Shown here one piece after another: positions 8,636 to 16,957 of a stretch of DNA of 51,269 bases. Under the pieces are notes generated by a model. That model had not been told where the DNA came from. It searched no databases and saw only the letters and a program-made list of their open reading frames with translations. How positions within the stretch are numbered: position 1 is the first letter of the stretch; each line of letters begins with the position of its first letter. Origin of the DNA: Haloterrigena sp. H1 (GTDB lineage Archaea > Halobacteriota > Halobacteria > Halobacteriales > Natrialbaceae); assembly GCF_005938085.1 (NCBI RefSeq), contig NZ_SMZK01000007.1, forward strand, positions 1 through 51,269. The letters are read 5' to 3'. Position numbers and translations under genes: made by a program.

Positions 8636-9082
8636 ATGGAACTGCTCGTCGCTGTTGACGGATCCGGGGAGAGTAATCGGGCGCTTTCGTACGCCACGAA
8701 TATTGCTAACGCGACCGACGGATCAATCACACTGATCCACGCGATTGAACCGGATATCTATGATACTGGCGGTGGAGAGCCGGTCTCCGAATCTGACCGT
8801 CGGGACAGGCTGATCATCGATAGCTTTGACGCCGCGGAGGAGGAAGGTCAAGAGATCTTGGACGAGGCGATCGAGTTTGCCGCGGAGCGAGGACAAACCG
8901 TATCTGGCGAATTACGCTACGGCCAACCAGCGAGGATTATAACGGATTACGCTGAGGAGGGGGCGTTCGAGACGCTCTACCTCGGTCACCGGGGGCGGTC
9001 GGAACGAACCATCGAGTTCTTGGGCAGCGTGGCGCGAGACGTCGTCGAGCATGCTACCGTTCCGGTCACCGTTGTCAGGTAA
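8636..9082 (+). CDS. Universal stress protein (UspA family)
   Basis: This intact UspA-domain protein has 148 residues. The N-terminal strand MELLVAVDGSGESNRAL, the central helix-rich segment and the nucleotide-binding motif GHRGRSERTIEFLGS (G-2x-G-9x-GS, near residue 120) are all present. It ends with the usual VEHATVPVTVVR strand. The Usp before it at 7821 has a similar motif but diverges elsewhere, so these are old paralogues rather than a recent duplication. The AT-rich box GACTGTTTTAACGG about 25 bases upstream may be its promoter. Confidence 0.85.
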   Translation: MELLVAVDGSGESNRALSYATNIANATDGSITLIHAIEPDIYDTGGGEPVSESDRRDRLIIDSFDAAEEEGQEILDEAIEFAAERGQTVSGELRYGQPARIITDYAEEGAFETLYLGHRGRSERTIEFLGSVARDVVEHATVPVTVVR

Positions 9083-9384
9083 TAACACCAACGAAATTGG
9101 AGTTGCCTGCCTTACAAGACATACCCTCTGAGGGCGCAGTAAAAATACTCATTTCATATTAGAATAGAGGTATCAAACGCCTTACTACCAAATTACAAGG
9201 GTAAATTTCGATTCCACCCTTTCTTACGGTGCCTCACCCTCTCTATCTCGCAGTCGATTTCTACCAACTCCTGCTCCGTAATCGAATCAGCCCACTGGAA
9301 TTGAGTTCGAGCTCACGGCTCCTCACCCCCGGTCGGTGGGACAGCCATAACCGTACGGCGATCCTCTACCAAGAGAGAGTCAAC

Positions 9385-10599
9385 ATGGACATCACCGAGA
9401 TCGTTTCCACATCGTTCACCGAATTCGACATTGGGACACCGGTCTCGAAGGTCGCAGGTGCGTTCGAGAACCAGGAACTCGATGTCGTCGTCGTCACGGA
9501 CGGCGACGAGTATCGCGGCGTCGTCAGCCGTCGACAGCTGGCATCGTCGTCTAATCAGCCCTCCGCGAAGGTCGGCTCGCAGGTGCAACACGTCCCGGCC
9601 GTCGAACGCACCGAAGACGTCCGCGAGGTCGCCCGACTCATGATCGGGAGCGACGCCAAGACACTTCCCGTCCTCGACGACGAACGTGTCTATGGTGTCG
9701 TGACCGCAGATGCCGTCCTCGCGACCGTCCGTCCGTTCCTCGACGCAGCGACCGTCGACGAGGCGTACTCGGCCGAGTTGATCAGCGTGACCCCCGAGAC
9801 CGGTATCGGAAAAGCGCTCAACACGCTGCGGGAATCGGGCATCGCCCATCTCCCGGCCGTCGAAGACGACGAAGTAGTGGGGATGCTAAGCCTCTACGAC
9901 GTCATCGAGTTCACGACGCGAGGGGGGAGTCGGAGCCAGGGGGGTTCATCCGGCAACGTCGGCGGCGGTGGGAAAGCCGCCGGTGGGAGCCACGGGGGCT
10001 TCGGCGCGCGCGAAGGGGAGTCTGATCGGATGCTCGATCTGCCGGTCCGGAACCTGATGTCCGATGCGGTCGTGACCATCGGGCGAGACGCAACGCTCGA
10101 CGAGGTGGTTGAGACGATGTTCGAGCAGGAAATCTCTTCGCTCGTCGTCACTGACAGTGAGACGGGCGAACCCAGCGGGATCGTCACGAAAACGGATGTC
10201 ATCAAGGCACTCACCTGGGAACAAGATAACGGGCGCCAGCCTGTGCAAGTGTTTGGTCTCGACCTGCTCGATGGCATGGACTACGACGGCGTCTCCGCAT
10301 TGATCGAGAGCATGACCTCGAAGTACGGCGATATGCAGGTGATCAAGGCCAGCATCGAACTGCAAGAGCACAAGGAACAGACCCGGGGCGTGCCGCTCGT
10401 GCTGGCACGAATACGGCTGGTCACTGATCGTGGCTACTTCACCGCCGACGGCGAGGGTTACGGCGCTACCCATGCACTCCGTCTCGCCGCGAATACAGTC
10501 GAACGACAACTCCTAAAGGGGAAAACGTACGGCCAATCGAAGAAGCACCCCGACGCTGAGGAGGAGGAGAAGCTCTACGGCTGGTGGCTCGGTGGATAA
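9385..10599 (+). CDS. Four-CBS-domain protein with C-terminal HPF/RaiA-like domain
   Basis: This cytoplasmic regulator has 404 residues. Two CBS pairs span about residues 8-185 and 215-290; typical cores are TLPVLDDERVYGVVTADAVL, AHLPAVEDDEVVGMLSLYDV and SLVVTDSETGEPSGIVTKTD. A Gly/Ser-rich linker (about residues 187-215) separates the pairs. The C-terminal 110 residues (VSALIESMTSKYGDMQVIKA ... THALRLAANTVERQLL) resemble the ribosome hibernation factor fold. CBS pairs bind adenine nucleotides, so the protein could link energy state to translation; that is inference. I start at ATG 9385 rather than the upstream GTG at 9229, because residues before it are not conserved-looking. It follows two usp genes. 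Confidence 0.8.
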   Translation: MDITEIVSTSFTEFDIGTPVSKVAGAFENQELDVVVVTDGDEYRGVVSRRQLASSSNQPSAKVGSQVQHVPAVERTEDVREVARLMIGSDAKTLPVLDDERVYGVVTADAVLATVRPFLDAATVDEAYSAELISVTPETGIGKALNTLRESGIAHLPAVEDDEVVGMLSLYDVIEFTTRGGSRSQGGSSGNVGGGGKAAGGSHGGFGAREGESDRMLDLPVRNLMSDAVVTIGRDATLDEVVETMFEQEISSLVVTDSETGEPSGIVTKTDVIKALTWEQDNGRQPVQVFGLDLLDGMDYDGVSALIESMTSKYGDMQVIKASIELQEHKEQTRGVPLVLARIRLVTDRGYFTADGEGYGATHALRLAANTVERQLLKGKTYGQSKKHPDAEEEEKLYGWWLGG

Positions 10600-11082
10600 C
10601 GGTATTAGGCACACTTACCGAGCAACGTGGCCCGAGACGACCATCGTGCCTCGATTGCTTACAGAAGTTGGTTTTACTATCGGCTCCACCCTTTCCCCTT
10701 GGACTGGTAAGACTCACCCGGCACGAATGGATCCAGATGGGGCCTTGGCGAACTCGGATTAAACAATTTTAAGACAGGTTTGCTGAATATGCGCTGTGTA
10801 TCTCGCACATCTATCAAAACATGTGTTTCAACTATCAAAACATTCTGTGAGAAGTTCGCAGATGTAGTTACCGAATTGCTCGACTCAGTTTCAGACATAT
10901 TTCTGAATAAAAAGTCGTGTTACTAACTACTACTAGGTGACGGCAAGGTCGTGGAACGGACTCATACTCTGGCGAAAGCCCGGCAGCGCAACGGCCACCG
11001 GCCGTGAGCAGCCCGGACCGTGGAGGTGGTGGGAGGTGGCGGTGACTGCGTTCACACCAGCAAAAAAGGGGTACCGCTCCGG
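10600..11082. other. Gene-free spacer with a solitary repeat end
   Basis: These 483 bases lie between convergent genes. The short frames inside have no protein-like composition. It holds one copy of the end motif GCGCTGTGTATCTCG near 10790 (see the element at 8358) and a small direct repeat TATCAAAACAT at about 10813 and 10836. The stretch from 10740 to 10930 is clearly AT-richer than its surroundings, which fits decayed insertion debris. Confidence 0.35.
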
Positions 11083-11979
11083 CTATTCCCACCAGCGGCC
11101 GCGCTCGGGGAAGTGGATCGTCGTCCAGCCGGTCACGGCCAGTGAGACACGGCCTTCGTGCCAGTTCCGGGCAGCCTTGTGAATGCGAACTTGCTCGCCT
11201 TCCTCGATCCACGGTGCGTCAGAGGACTTCCAGATCGTCACGCGTGTCTGGCCACTGTCGTCTGCAATGAGCCCGACCTGTGCGATGCTTGGATGCGAGG
11301 GATCCCACAGGGTTTCGACACGCCCTTCGATGCTCACTTCTTTCCGAGAGACCTCCTCGAGTTTTCCAATGGGAATGACGTGTCCGGGCGCCGTCTGCAG
11401 TTCCTCGAACACGTTGACAACCGCACTCGTCAGGTCTTGGCCACCGACGACGGCTTCACTCAACCACCGGCTGATCGCTGCTCGAGACCAGCCATCTAAC
11501 TGCTTCGCGAGTCGCATCGACTGCTTGTTCACGGCCGCCAACTGCTCTTGGGTGAGTTCTGTCCGGGGATCCGCTCGTTCCGGATCCGCCATCGGATCCA
11601 CGCTTGCCACCCGTTTTTGGAACTCGAGACGCCGCTCTTTGCTCTGGTTCGCAGCGATCGCTCGCGTCCGCTTCTCTCGACCTTCTTGTGTTCCTATCTC
11701 GGCCTGGGCACTGATCCGCTCGAGTTCATCCTCTCGTGCTCGAATGCGTTCTTCCTGCTCGAGGGTCGCGCCGTGGATCCGCTCATCGCTCGTGTCTGCG
11801 ATTCCGTCCGGGTGGTTCGCATCCACCTTTGCTTGGACCTCTTGCTCGACCGTTGCCTCGAATTCCGGCGTCTCGTCGACGACCGGGAAACCGTCTTTAT
11901 CGACCGCCTGCTCGCCCGCCTGTTTGAGTGCCTGTTCATCGACCGTAACGACCTTGCTACTCGAGTTGTTACTAGACAT
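11083..11979 (-). CDS. RPA-like single-stranded DNA-binding (OB-fold) protein
   Basis: This protein has 298 residues. The N-terminal 160 are acidic, helical and coiled-coil-like (EQEERIRAREDELERISAQA). The C-terminal part contains an OB-fold with EVSRKEVSIEGRVETLWDPS, then IAQVGLIADDSGQTRVTIWK and EGEQVRIHKAARNWHEGRVS, the pattern of haloarchaeal replication-protein-A homologues. No zinc-finger Cys are present. Such RPA relatives are common on haloarchaeal plasmids and integrated elements. It is transcribed away from a hairpin-rich spacer at 11,980-12,540, which might be its regulatory or replication region. I start at ATG 11979 (MSSNNSSSKVV). Confidence 0.75.
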   Translation of the reverse strand: MSSNNSSSKVVTVDEQALKQAGEQAVDKDGFPVVDETPEFEATVEQEVQAKVDANHPDGIADTSDERIHGATLEQEERIRAREDELERISAQAEIGTQEGREKRTRAIAANQSKERRLEFQKRVASVDPMADPERADPRTELTQEQLAAVNKQSMRLAKQLDGWSRAAISRWLSEAVVGGQDLTSAVVNVFEELQTAPGHVIPIGKLEEVSRKEVSIEGRVETLWDPSHPSIAQVGLIADDSGQTRVTIWKSSDAPWIEEGEQVRIHKAARNWHEGRVSLAVTGWTTIHFPERGRWWE

Positions 11980-12701
11980 TGGATCTCACTCGATCCGAAG
12001 GCGTTCACGCGCCTGCCACCGCGATGCTACTACATCGCGGTTTTCCGACGACACCGACCGACTAGATCTATCTGCGCGCTCGCGCTCGCGCCTTCGCGAG
12101 CGTCCATCTGGGCGCGAGTGAGAGCGCGCCTGAATGAGGTGTCCCAACCAGCACCGCGCGGCGTCCCGCCCGAAGCGAGCGGCCAGCTTTAAGCCGTTTC
12201 TCGTGTCCGGCCCGGACTGCGGGTCCGTGTCCAGCGCGACTGTCGTCGAGAACGCGCGCCGCAGTATGGCGCGCGACAGCGCAGGCGGCACCAAGCGCTG
12301 GAACGCGAAAACCCGCGAGGGGCGCAACCGAAAACGCGCTTAATGCTGGCGTCGAGACCAGATTCATTGTAGCCCGGAACGATGAGCGACGCCAGGAGCG
12401 AACCGCAGCCCGGAATGGTCGGTCGCGAGCGACGCGGAGGGCGGCACGCGGCGAGCGGAGCGGGCCGATCCTAAGAGCGAGCAACCGACGCAACAGCAGC
12501 CCGATCAATCCACGTGGGTGGGGCTTTCACCTACTATCGAAAGCGGTGATTGCACGCCGCTCAGTAAGATGTCTACTAGTACAGCTGCTTCAGTAACCCA
12601 CCCGCCACTACAGCTGCAAATGTTTCGGTCATCCTGTTGATTAAGACTCTCGGACAGCCAAGTTACAAAAGTTACTTGTCATTTCCGGCTGGGTTTCGAA
12701 C
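11980..12701. repeat. GC-rich hairpin array upstream of the RPA-like gene
   Basis: This gene-free stretch of about 720 bases contains several perfect short palindromes. CCGCGATG/CATCGCGG lies at 12019-12040 (6-base loop, followed by TTTT on the plus strand). CGCTCGCG/CGCGAGCG lies at 12083-12102 (4-base loop), GGCGCG/CGCGCC at 12111-12130, and CGCGCGCC/GGCGCGCG at 12253-12275 (7-base loop). An imperfect direct repeat, AGCCCGGAAnG, occurs near 12371 and 12409. The open frames across it are Arg/Ala-rich and not convincing. It may be an origin, attachment or regulatory region of a plasmid-derived segment, or hold structured RNA. Confidence 0.5.
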
Positions 12702-13181
12702 ATGAACCGTCGTACCCTCCTCACAACACTCGGTGTGCTCAGCGTTTCAGGTTTTGCTGGATGTTCCCAGTTTCGTAACGACGATGCCCCCGCCGGGAGT
12801 CTCCAATTCGAAAATCGAGACAACTTTCCACACAATATCGGGATCTCGCTGATAGACATTGGCGCTGAAAGTGAGACGACAGCAGATGGCTACACCGTCT
12901 CTGGGAACGTGACTGTCCCACCTCAGCAACGAACATTGACCGCCACTTCGTCAATGGATCCCGGCGAAACTCAGACATTTGAAAATATCTTTACGGAATC
13001 AGTATACTATTTAGTTGAGTTCACGCTCGACAGTACTACGCCTGGTGAAAATAGTCGAGTCCCCTTCAACCCGTCACCGTCTGAAAGGGAGTACTACACC
13101 GTCGCAGGAGTTGTAGACTCATTTGGTGAAATCTCGAGGGTGGTTCGTGCAACGGACAATCCCGGTATGTTCGAACAGTAG
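12702..13181 (+). CDS. Tat-exported lipoprotein, unknown function
   Basis: This protein has 159 residues. The signal MNRRTLLTTLGVLSVSGFAG has a twin-arginine start and ends in a lipobox Cys (GFAGC, residue 21), so it is predicted to be exported folded and anchored by lipid at the cell surface. The mature part (GSLQFENRDNFPHNIGISL and so on) looks like a compact beta-sandwich with an acidic surface and no cysteines. I recognise no family. Another Tat lipoprotein (13563) follows after a spacer that holds PadR debris. Confidence 0.65.
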   Translation: MNRRTLLTTLGVLSVSGFAGCSQFRNDDAPAGSLQFENRDNFPHNIGISLIDIGAESETTADGYTVSGNVTVPPQQRTLTATSSMDPGETQTFENIFTESVYYLVEFTLDSTTPGENSRVPFNPSPSEREYYTVAGVVDSFGEISRVVRATDNPGMFEQ

Positions 13182-13321
13182 GTCAACCCATATTGTGGCA
13201 ACTGATACACGTACACTCTGTACAATTACTCATACCCGTTATGATAAGGAAAATAAGGGTCCAGGCCGCTTCTGCTCTCAGTTCACTCGACATGCTGTGA
13301 CTCTCAGTTACGACGATCTTT

Positions 13322-13366
13322 GATTGCTTACTCTCCCTCGGCTGTAATCGCATAATAGTTCGCAGC
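13322..13366 (-). pseudogene. Relic of a PadR-type regulator
   Basis: About 40 bases match the region at about 18,463-18,503 that encodes the end of the wing of the intact PadR gene, with roughly seven mismatches. On the minus strand it reads NYYAITAEGE followed by a TAA where the intact gene has a Gln codon, then AI. Nothing upstream is recognisable. It is a decayed fragment, not a gene. Confidence 0.45.
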
Positions 13367-13562
13367 GAGGTCTTCGCGAGTGATCCGAGCGAAGGGAAGC
13401 GAAATGCGTGCGTCTCGCCAGCCCGGGACTCGAGCGTGCCAGGGGCTCTTGACTGAATCTTGAAAGCAGTAACAACACTCATGGCAGTTTTCATTAGAAA
13501 GAATATTTATCTGGGGATCGGACCTCACAAAATACATTTGGATTAAATAAAATAGGTAATAT

Positions 13563-14864
13563 ATGCCCTCCACTAGACGATTATTCCTTGCGACAGTCGG
13601 AACAGCCACTCTCAGTGGATGTGCCAGACTGGATCTCTCTAAAAGTGACAAACAGCGTCTCGCACCGAAACCGTTTCTCACTGAGGCGGGTGACTGGGAA
13701 CATCCTAACTACGATGCAGCAAACACGAATGCTACGCTCGAATACGCGGCTCCTGACACTCTGTCTGAATCTACTAACTGGGTTGCCACATACACGGCTC
13801 GAACTATTGACAACGTTGCTGGACCAATCGTTGCAGACGGAATTGCCTATCTAGTATATGCTGGCGTTGACCGCGGTGAGGAGTTTGAGCGACTCATTGC
13901 CGTTGATGCCCGGACAGGTGAGGAACGATGGCAAGTTGAGATACGTGGCAGTGCCTTTGCCTATCCACCGACAGTTGCGGGTGAAACTGTCTTCTGGCTC
14001 ACATCCGTTGACAAGCTCTATGCGCTAAATACGGCTGATGGGACCATCCAATGGACCCACGACAGTCGTAACTATAGACGCCCAATCGTTACCCACGGCC
14101 TCGTCGTCACTGTCGGTGGAACTCTTAGCGAACCCGTTCTTGAAGCCCTTGATCCGTATACTGGAACACCATACTGGACTCGCAGTGAGGACAACCGTGA
14201 CTGGCATCTTGTCGCCGCTAACAACGAAGCGATATACGTGACGCTTAGTGCAGCACATGACGGAGAGTCGTCAGAACTACACGCATTAGAGCCACACACG
14301 GGCGAAACACGATGGAGGAATTCAACAGTTGCACCACGAAACGCAGCAGTGAGATCATCGTATCTACTCGCGTCAATTGGCAGACCTGATGCACAGAAAT
14401 TGTTTGCACTAAATCTCACAACACAGGACCTCAAATGGTCAGAAACCGCTGACCTCCAGTATGAGATGGGCAGGCAGACGATTAACGGTGAGCAGTCTGT
14501 TGCGGCTGTTGCTGAGAATCGCTCTCTCGTTCATCATGGTTTTCACGACTATACTCATGATCGTGTTGAGTGTCGTGACCTCAATAGTGGAAACGTGCTA
14601 TGGACAGTCGTAGGGGAGGGTGATGGAACAGTTTCCTTTAGTCTACCAGTTATCGCTGGCGGAAGCATGTACCTTACCGAACACCATGAGCGCAGTGAGG
14701 AAACATCGTCCAGTAGACTCCGCGTGTTTGATCTTCAAGACGGTACTGAACAGACGCAGGTAATGATATCCGAACAAAGTGTTGGGAGCCCTGTCATCGC
14801 TGATGAGCAGGTATTTCTTTCAACATGGTTGCCTCGTAACCGTGTCAGTCTATCGGCCCGATAG
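13563..14864 (+). CDS. Tat lipoprotein with PQQ-type beta-propeller repeats
   Basis: This protein has 433 residues. The signal MPSTRRLFLATVGTATLSG carries a twin-Arg motif and a lipobox Cys (LSGC, residue 20). The mature protein repeats the PQQ/quinoprotein-like blade signature 'xLyALdxxTGxxxW': LIAVDARTGEERWQVE, KLYALNTADGTIQWTHD, VLEALDPYTGTPYWTRS, ELHALEPHTGETRWRNS, KLFALNLTTQDLKW and VECRDLNSGNVLWTV. This gives at least six blades of a surface beta-propeller. Such haloarchaeal proteins generally lack proven quinone binding, so scaffolding or binding is as likely as catalysis. The start is at ATG 13563, about 10 bases after an AT-rich tract. Confidence 0.8.
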   Translation: MPSTRRLFLATVGTATLSGCARLDLSKSDKQRLAPKPFLTEAGDWEHPNYDAANTNATLEYAAPDTLSESTNWVATYTARTIDNVAGPIVADGIAYLVYAGVDRGEEFERLIAVDARTGEERWQVEIRGSAFAYPPTVAGETVFWLTSVDKLYALNTADGTIQWTHDSRNYRRPIVTHGLVVTVGGTLSEPVLEALDPYTGTPYWTRSEDNRDWHLVAANNEAIYVTLSAAHDGESSELHALEPHTGETRWRNSTVAPRNAAVRSSYLLASIGRPDAQKLFALNLTTQDLKWSETADLQYEMGRQTINGEQSVAAVAENRSLVHHGFHDYTHDRVECRDLNSGNVLWTVVGEGDGTVSFSLPVIAGGSMYLTEHHERSEETSSSRLRVFDLQDGTEQTQVMISEQSVGSPVIADEQVFLSTWLPRNRVSLSAR

Positions 14865-15081
14865 GATGCAACACTAAGTTCAGAGTATCACACTGATGTG
14901 GCAAAGTAACTGCTCAAGATATGATAGTGACTAGACGAGTTTTGACCGGTATGTGGTTTACCTGTATTGACCGTTCACCTATCCACGGTTCGCCTCTTAT
15001 CAGACGGAACTTCGGAACAGAACCAAGTGTCCACTACAGACTTTTCCTCGAGAGTCGCTCTTCATTACCTCCAGCGTCGAC

Positions 15082-15360
15082 TTACTCCTCGCGATCGGAC
15101 AACCTCTCCGACAACCGGTCCAGTTTCTCTTGTGCAGACTCACGGCGGTCTCGAGTGGCGTCCGGTCGATATTCCATCGACACGATGTCGCCATCCTCGA
15201 GCGTCACCGACAACACACCACCATCCGCTTGAGCGGGCTCAGGCAATCGAGCCACAGGGACATCGACTTGCTCGATCACCTGCTCATTCTCCTCGAGCAA
15301 GATCACGGCAACCTCACCGTCCTCAATTCGATCGACAACGCCAGTGTAGGTCCCATCCAT
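15082..15360 (-). CDS. DUF3006-family protein
   Basis: This protein has 92 residues from ATG 15360 (MDGTYTGVVDRIEDGEVAVI). A GTG at 15369, whose G overlaps the preceding gene's TGA stop, would add three residues and give a GTGA overlap typical of translational coupling. The fold is a small beta-barrel (VAVILLEENEQVIEQVDVPV) with an acidic/basic C-terminal helix (AQEKLDRLSERLSDREE). DUF3006 proteins are repeatedly encoded beside secreted ComEC-like metallo-beta-lactamases, as here. The function is unknown. Confidence 0.8.
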   Translation of the reverse strand: MDGTYTGVVDRIEDGEVAVILLEENEQVIEQVDVPVARLPEPAQADGGVLSVTLEDGDIVSMEYRPDATRDRRESAQEKLDRLSERLSDREE

Positions 15361-15365
15361 CTTTC

Positions 15366-16829
15366 TCACCCCATAGCAGGAGCGACAGCTCCATCAATTC
15401 CACTGGCGACACTACCTGTGACAAGCGGAGGAGATATCAGAGAGTTCGTCTCGTCGTCGGAATCAGGTGTCTCCGCAAGGATATCCTCTGGGTCCGTCGA
15501 GAACAACTCTTCCGTCTCTACCTCGATTGACGTGCCATCGGTGCGAACCACAATATCGCCGTGGACTCCCGTCCAGTACGTTTCGATCTCTCGAGCGGCA
15601 AACCGTTCGAGGACCTCATCGCTTGGGTGCCCGTACTGTGAGTCGTAGGCACTCGAGATGATAGCCGTCTCCGGATCTACGGCATCCACGAAGGCGTCAC
15701 TCGAGGAGGTCGATGAGCCGTGATGGCCAGCCTTGTAGACATCGCTCTCGAGGTCGCTTCCCCACTCATCGACCAGCCGCTGCTCGACACCAGTATCGAC
15801 ATCGCCGGGCGCTAAATACTGGAAGTCGCCAAACTCGAATGCCAGCACCACACTGTTATCATTAACGTCGCTCCCAGCGTCCCCGGCAGGTGGGTTCATC
15901 ACTTGGGCAGAGACATCGCCCTCGAGCGGTAGTTCATCACCGCTTTCGACGATGAGAAGCTCGACATCATACTCGTCGACAGCATCGAGATAGTTCGCAT
16001 AGGTCGCAGAATCCGATGGGACGCCCGAATCGTATGCGGTTCCGACACCCTTACCAGTCGTCTCGAAGTGCTCGATCACAGCGGCGTGACCACCGATGTG
16101 GTCGGCATCAGCGTGTGTCGCGACGAGGTGGTCGATCCGATCAATCCCTTGGGCCTCGAGATAGGCGATGATCTCACTGCCGTCCTGGCGCCAGTCTCCA
16201 GTATCGATCAGGATCGTCTCATTGGCTGGCGTGATGATGAGAGTCGAATCGCCTTGCCCGACGTCGATGTGGTGAATCTCGAGTTCTCCCTCGACAGTGT
16301 CGACAGTGCTCCCGTCGAGTCCATCGCTCTCGTCACCGTGATCGCCCTCTACATCGCCGTCCGACGCATCGATATCAATATCGCCGTAGGCGTGCTCGAC
16401 CACAACTTGGCCACTGGTGTCGACGAGCCGAACCACGTCACCATCGTCTCGCCAGATATTCACGTTGTATCCCCAGTACAGTTCGTTGTCCGTTGGATCG
16501 CCTTCACCGGTCGTTATCTTCACCGCCTCCCCAGACTCCAAGACGAACTCACTTGGAAACGAAAACGGAGAGAGGCCGCCATCGACCTGTCCACCCTCTC
16601 GGTCACGGAGTTCAAACCCGGATAAATCAACGGATTCATCGGCAGTATTCTCAAGAACGATGTACTCCTCGTCGGGCGATACGTCCTTGACATTCATATC
16701 AACAACCTCGAGAGCATTCCCAACGGTCTGAGAGTCGCCAATCGCATCCTCGGGGCCGCCGGTGTCGCTCGCACATCCCGCAAGAACGACGAGGAGCGCC
16801 ACGGAAACCACGAGGGTTGCTCGGTTCAT
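15366..16829 (-). CDS. Lipoprotein with lamin-tail domain and ComEC-like metallo-beta-lactamase domain
   Basis: This surface lipoprotein has 487 residues. The signal ends in LAGC (residue 19). A lamin-tail domain (about residues 40-150; EEYIVLENTADESVDLSGFE, DGDVVRLVDTSGQVVVEHAY) is followed by an Asp-rich linker. A metallo-beta-lactamase fold (about 185-430) then shows the metal motif THADADHIGGH, GQGDSTLI, the later ligand APGDVD and the KAGHHGSS motif of ComEC/competence-type enzymes. The catalytic residues look complete. ComEC-like lactamase domains are thought to act on nucleic acid, so an extracellular nuclease is plausible. The stop overlaps the start region of the DUF3006 gene, implying an operon. 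Confidence 0.8.
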   Translation of the reverse strand: MNRATLVVSVALLVVLAGCASDTGGPEDAIGDSQTVGNALEVVDMNVKDVSPDEEYIVLENTADESVDLSGFELRDREGGQVDGGLSPFSFPSEFVLESGEAVKITTGEGDPTDNELYWGYNVNIWRDDGDVVRLVDTSGQVVVEHAYGDIDIDASDGDVEGDHGDESDGLDGSTVDTVEGELEIHHIDVGQGDSTLIITPANETILIDTGDWRQDGSEIIAYLEAQGIDRIDHLVATHADADHIGGHAAVIEHFETTGKGVGTAYDSGVPSDSATYANYLDAVDEYDVELLIVESGDELPLEGDVSAQVMNPPAGDAGSDVNDNSVVLAFEFGDFQYLAPGDVDTGVEQRLVDEWGSDLESDVYKAGHHGSSTSSSDAFVDAVDPETAIISSAYDSQYGHPSDEVLERFAAREIETYWTGVHGDIVVRTDGTSIEVETEELFSTDPEDILAETPDSDDETNSLISPPLVTGSVASGIDGAVAPAMG

Positions 16830-16957
16830 ATACGGGTCATCTCACGAGACGCGTTTGAGTGTTCCGTCCAATGGGGGAGCCTCGTCGACGCCACATCTCA
16901 ACAATCGCCAAGGATTGGCTACTAGTCGGTCACGAGCGACTCTAGATACGGGACACT

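Noticed and set aside
12068..12508. 146-codon minus-strand frame upstream of the RPA-like gene
   Set aside because: It is Arg/Ala-rich throughout, spans several perfect DNA hairpins, and has no protein-like pattern.
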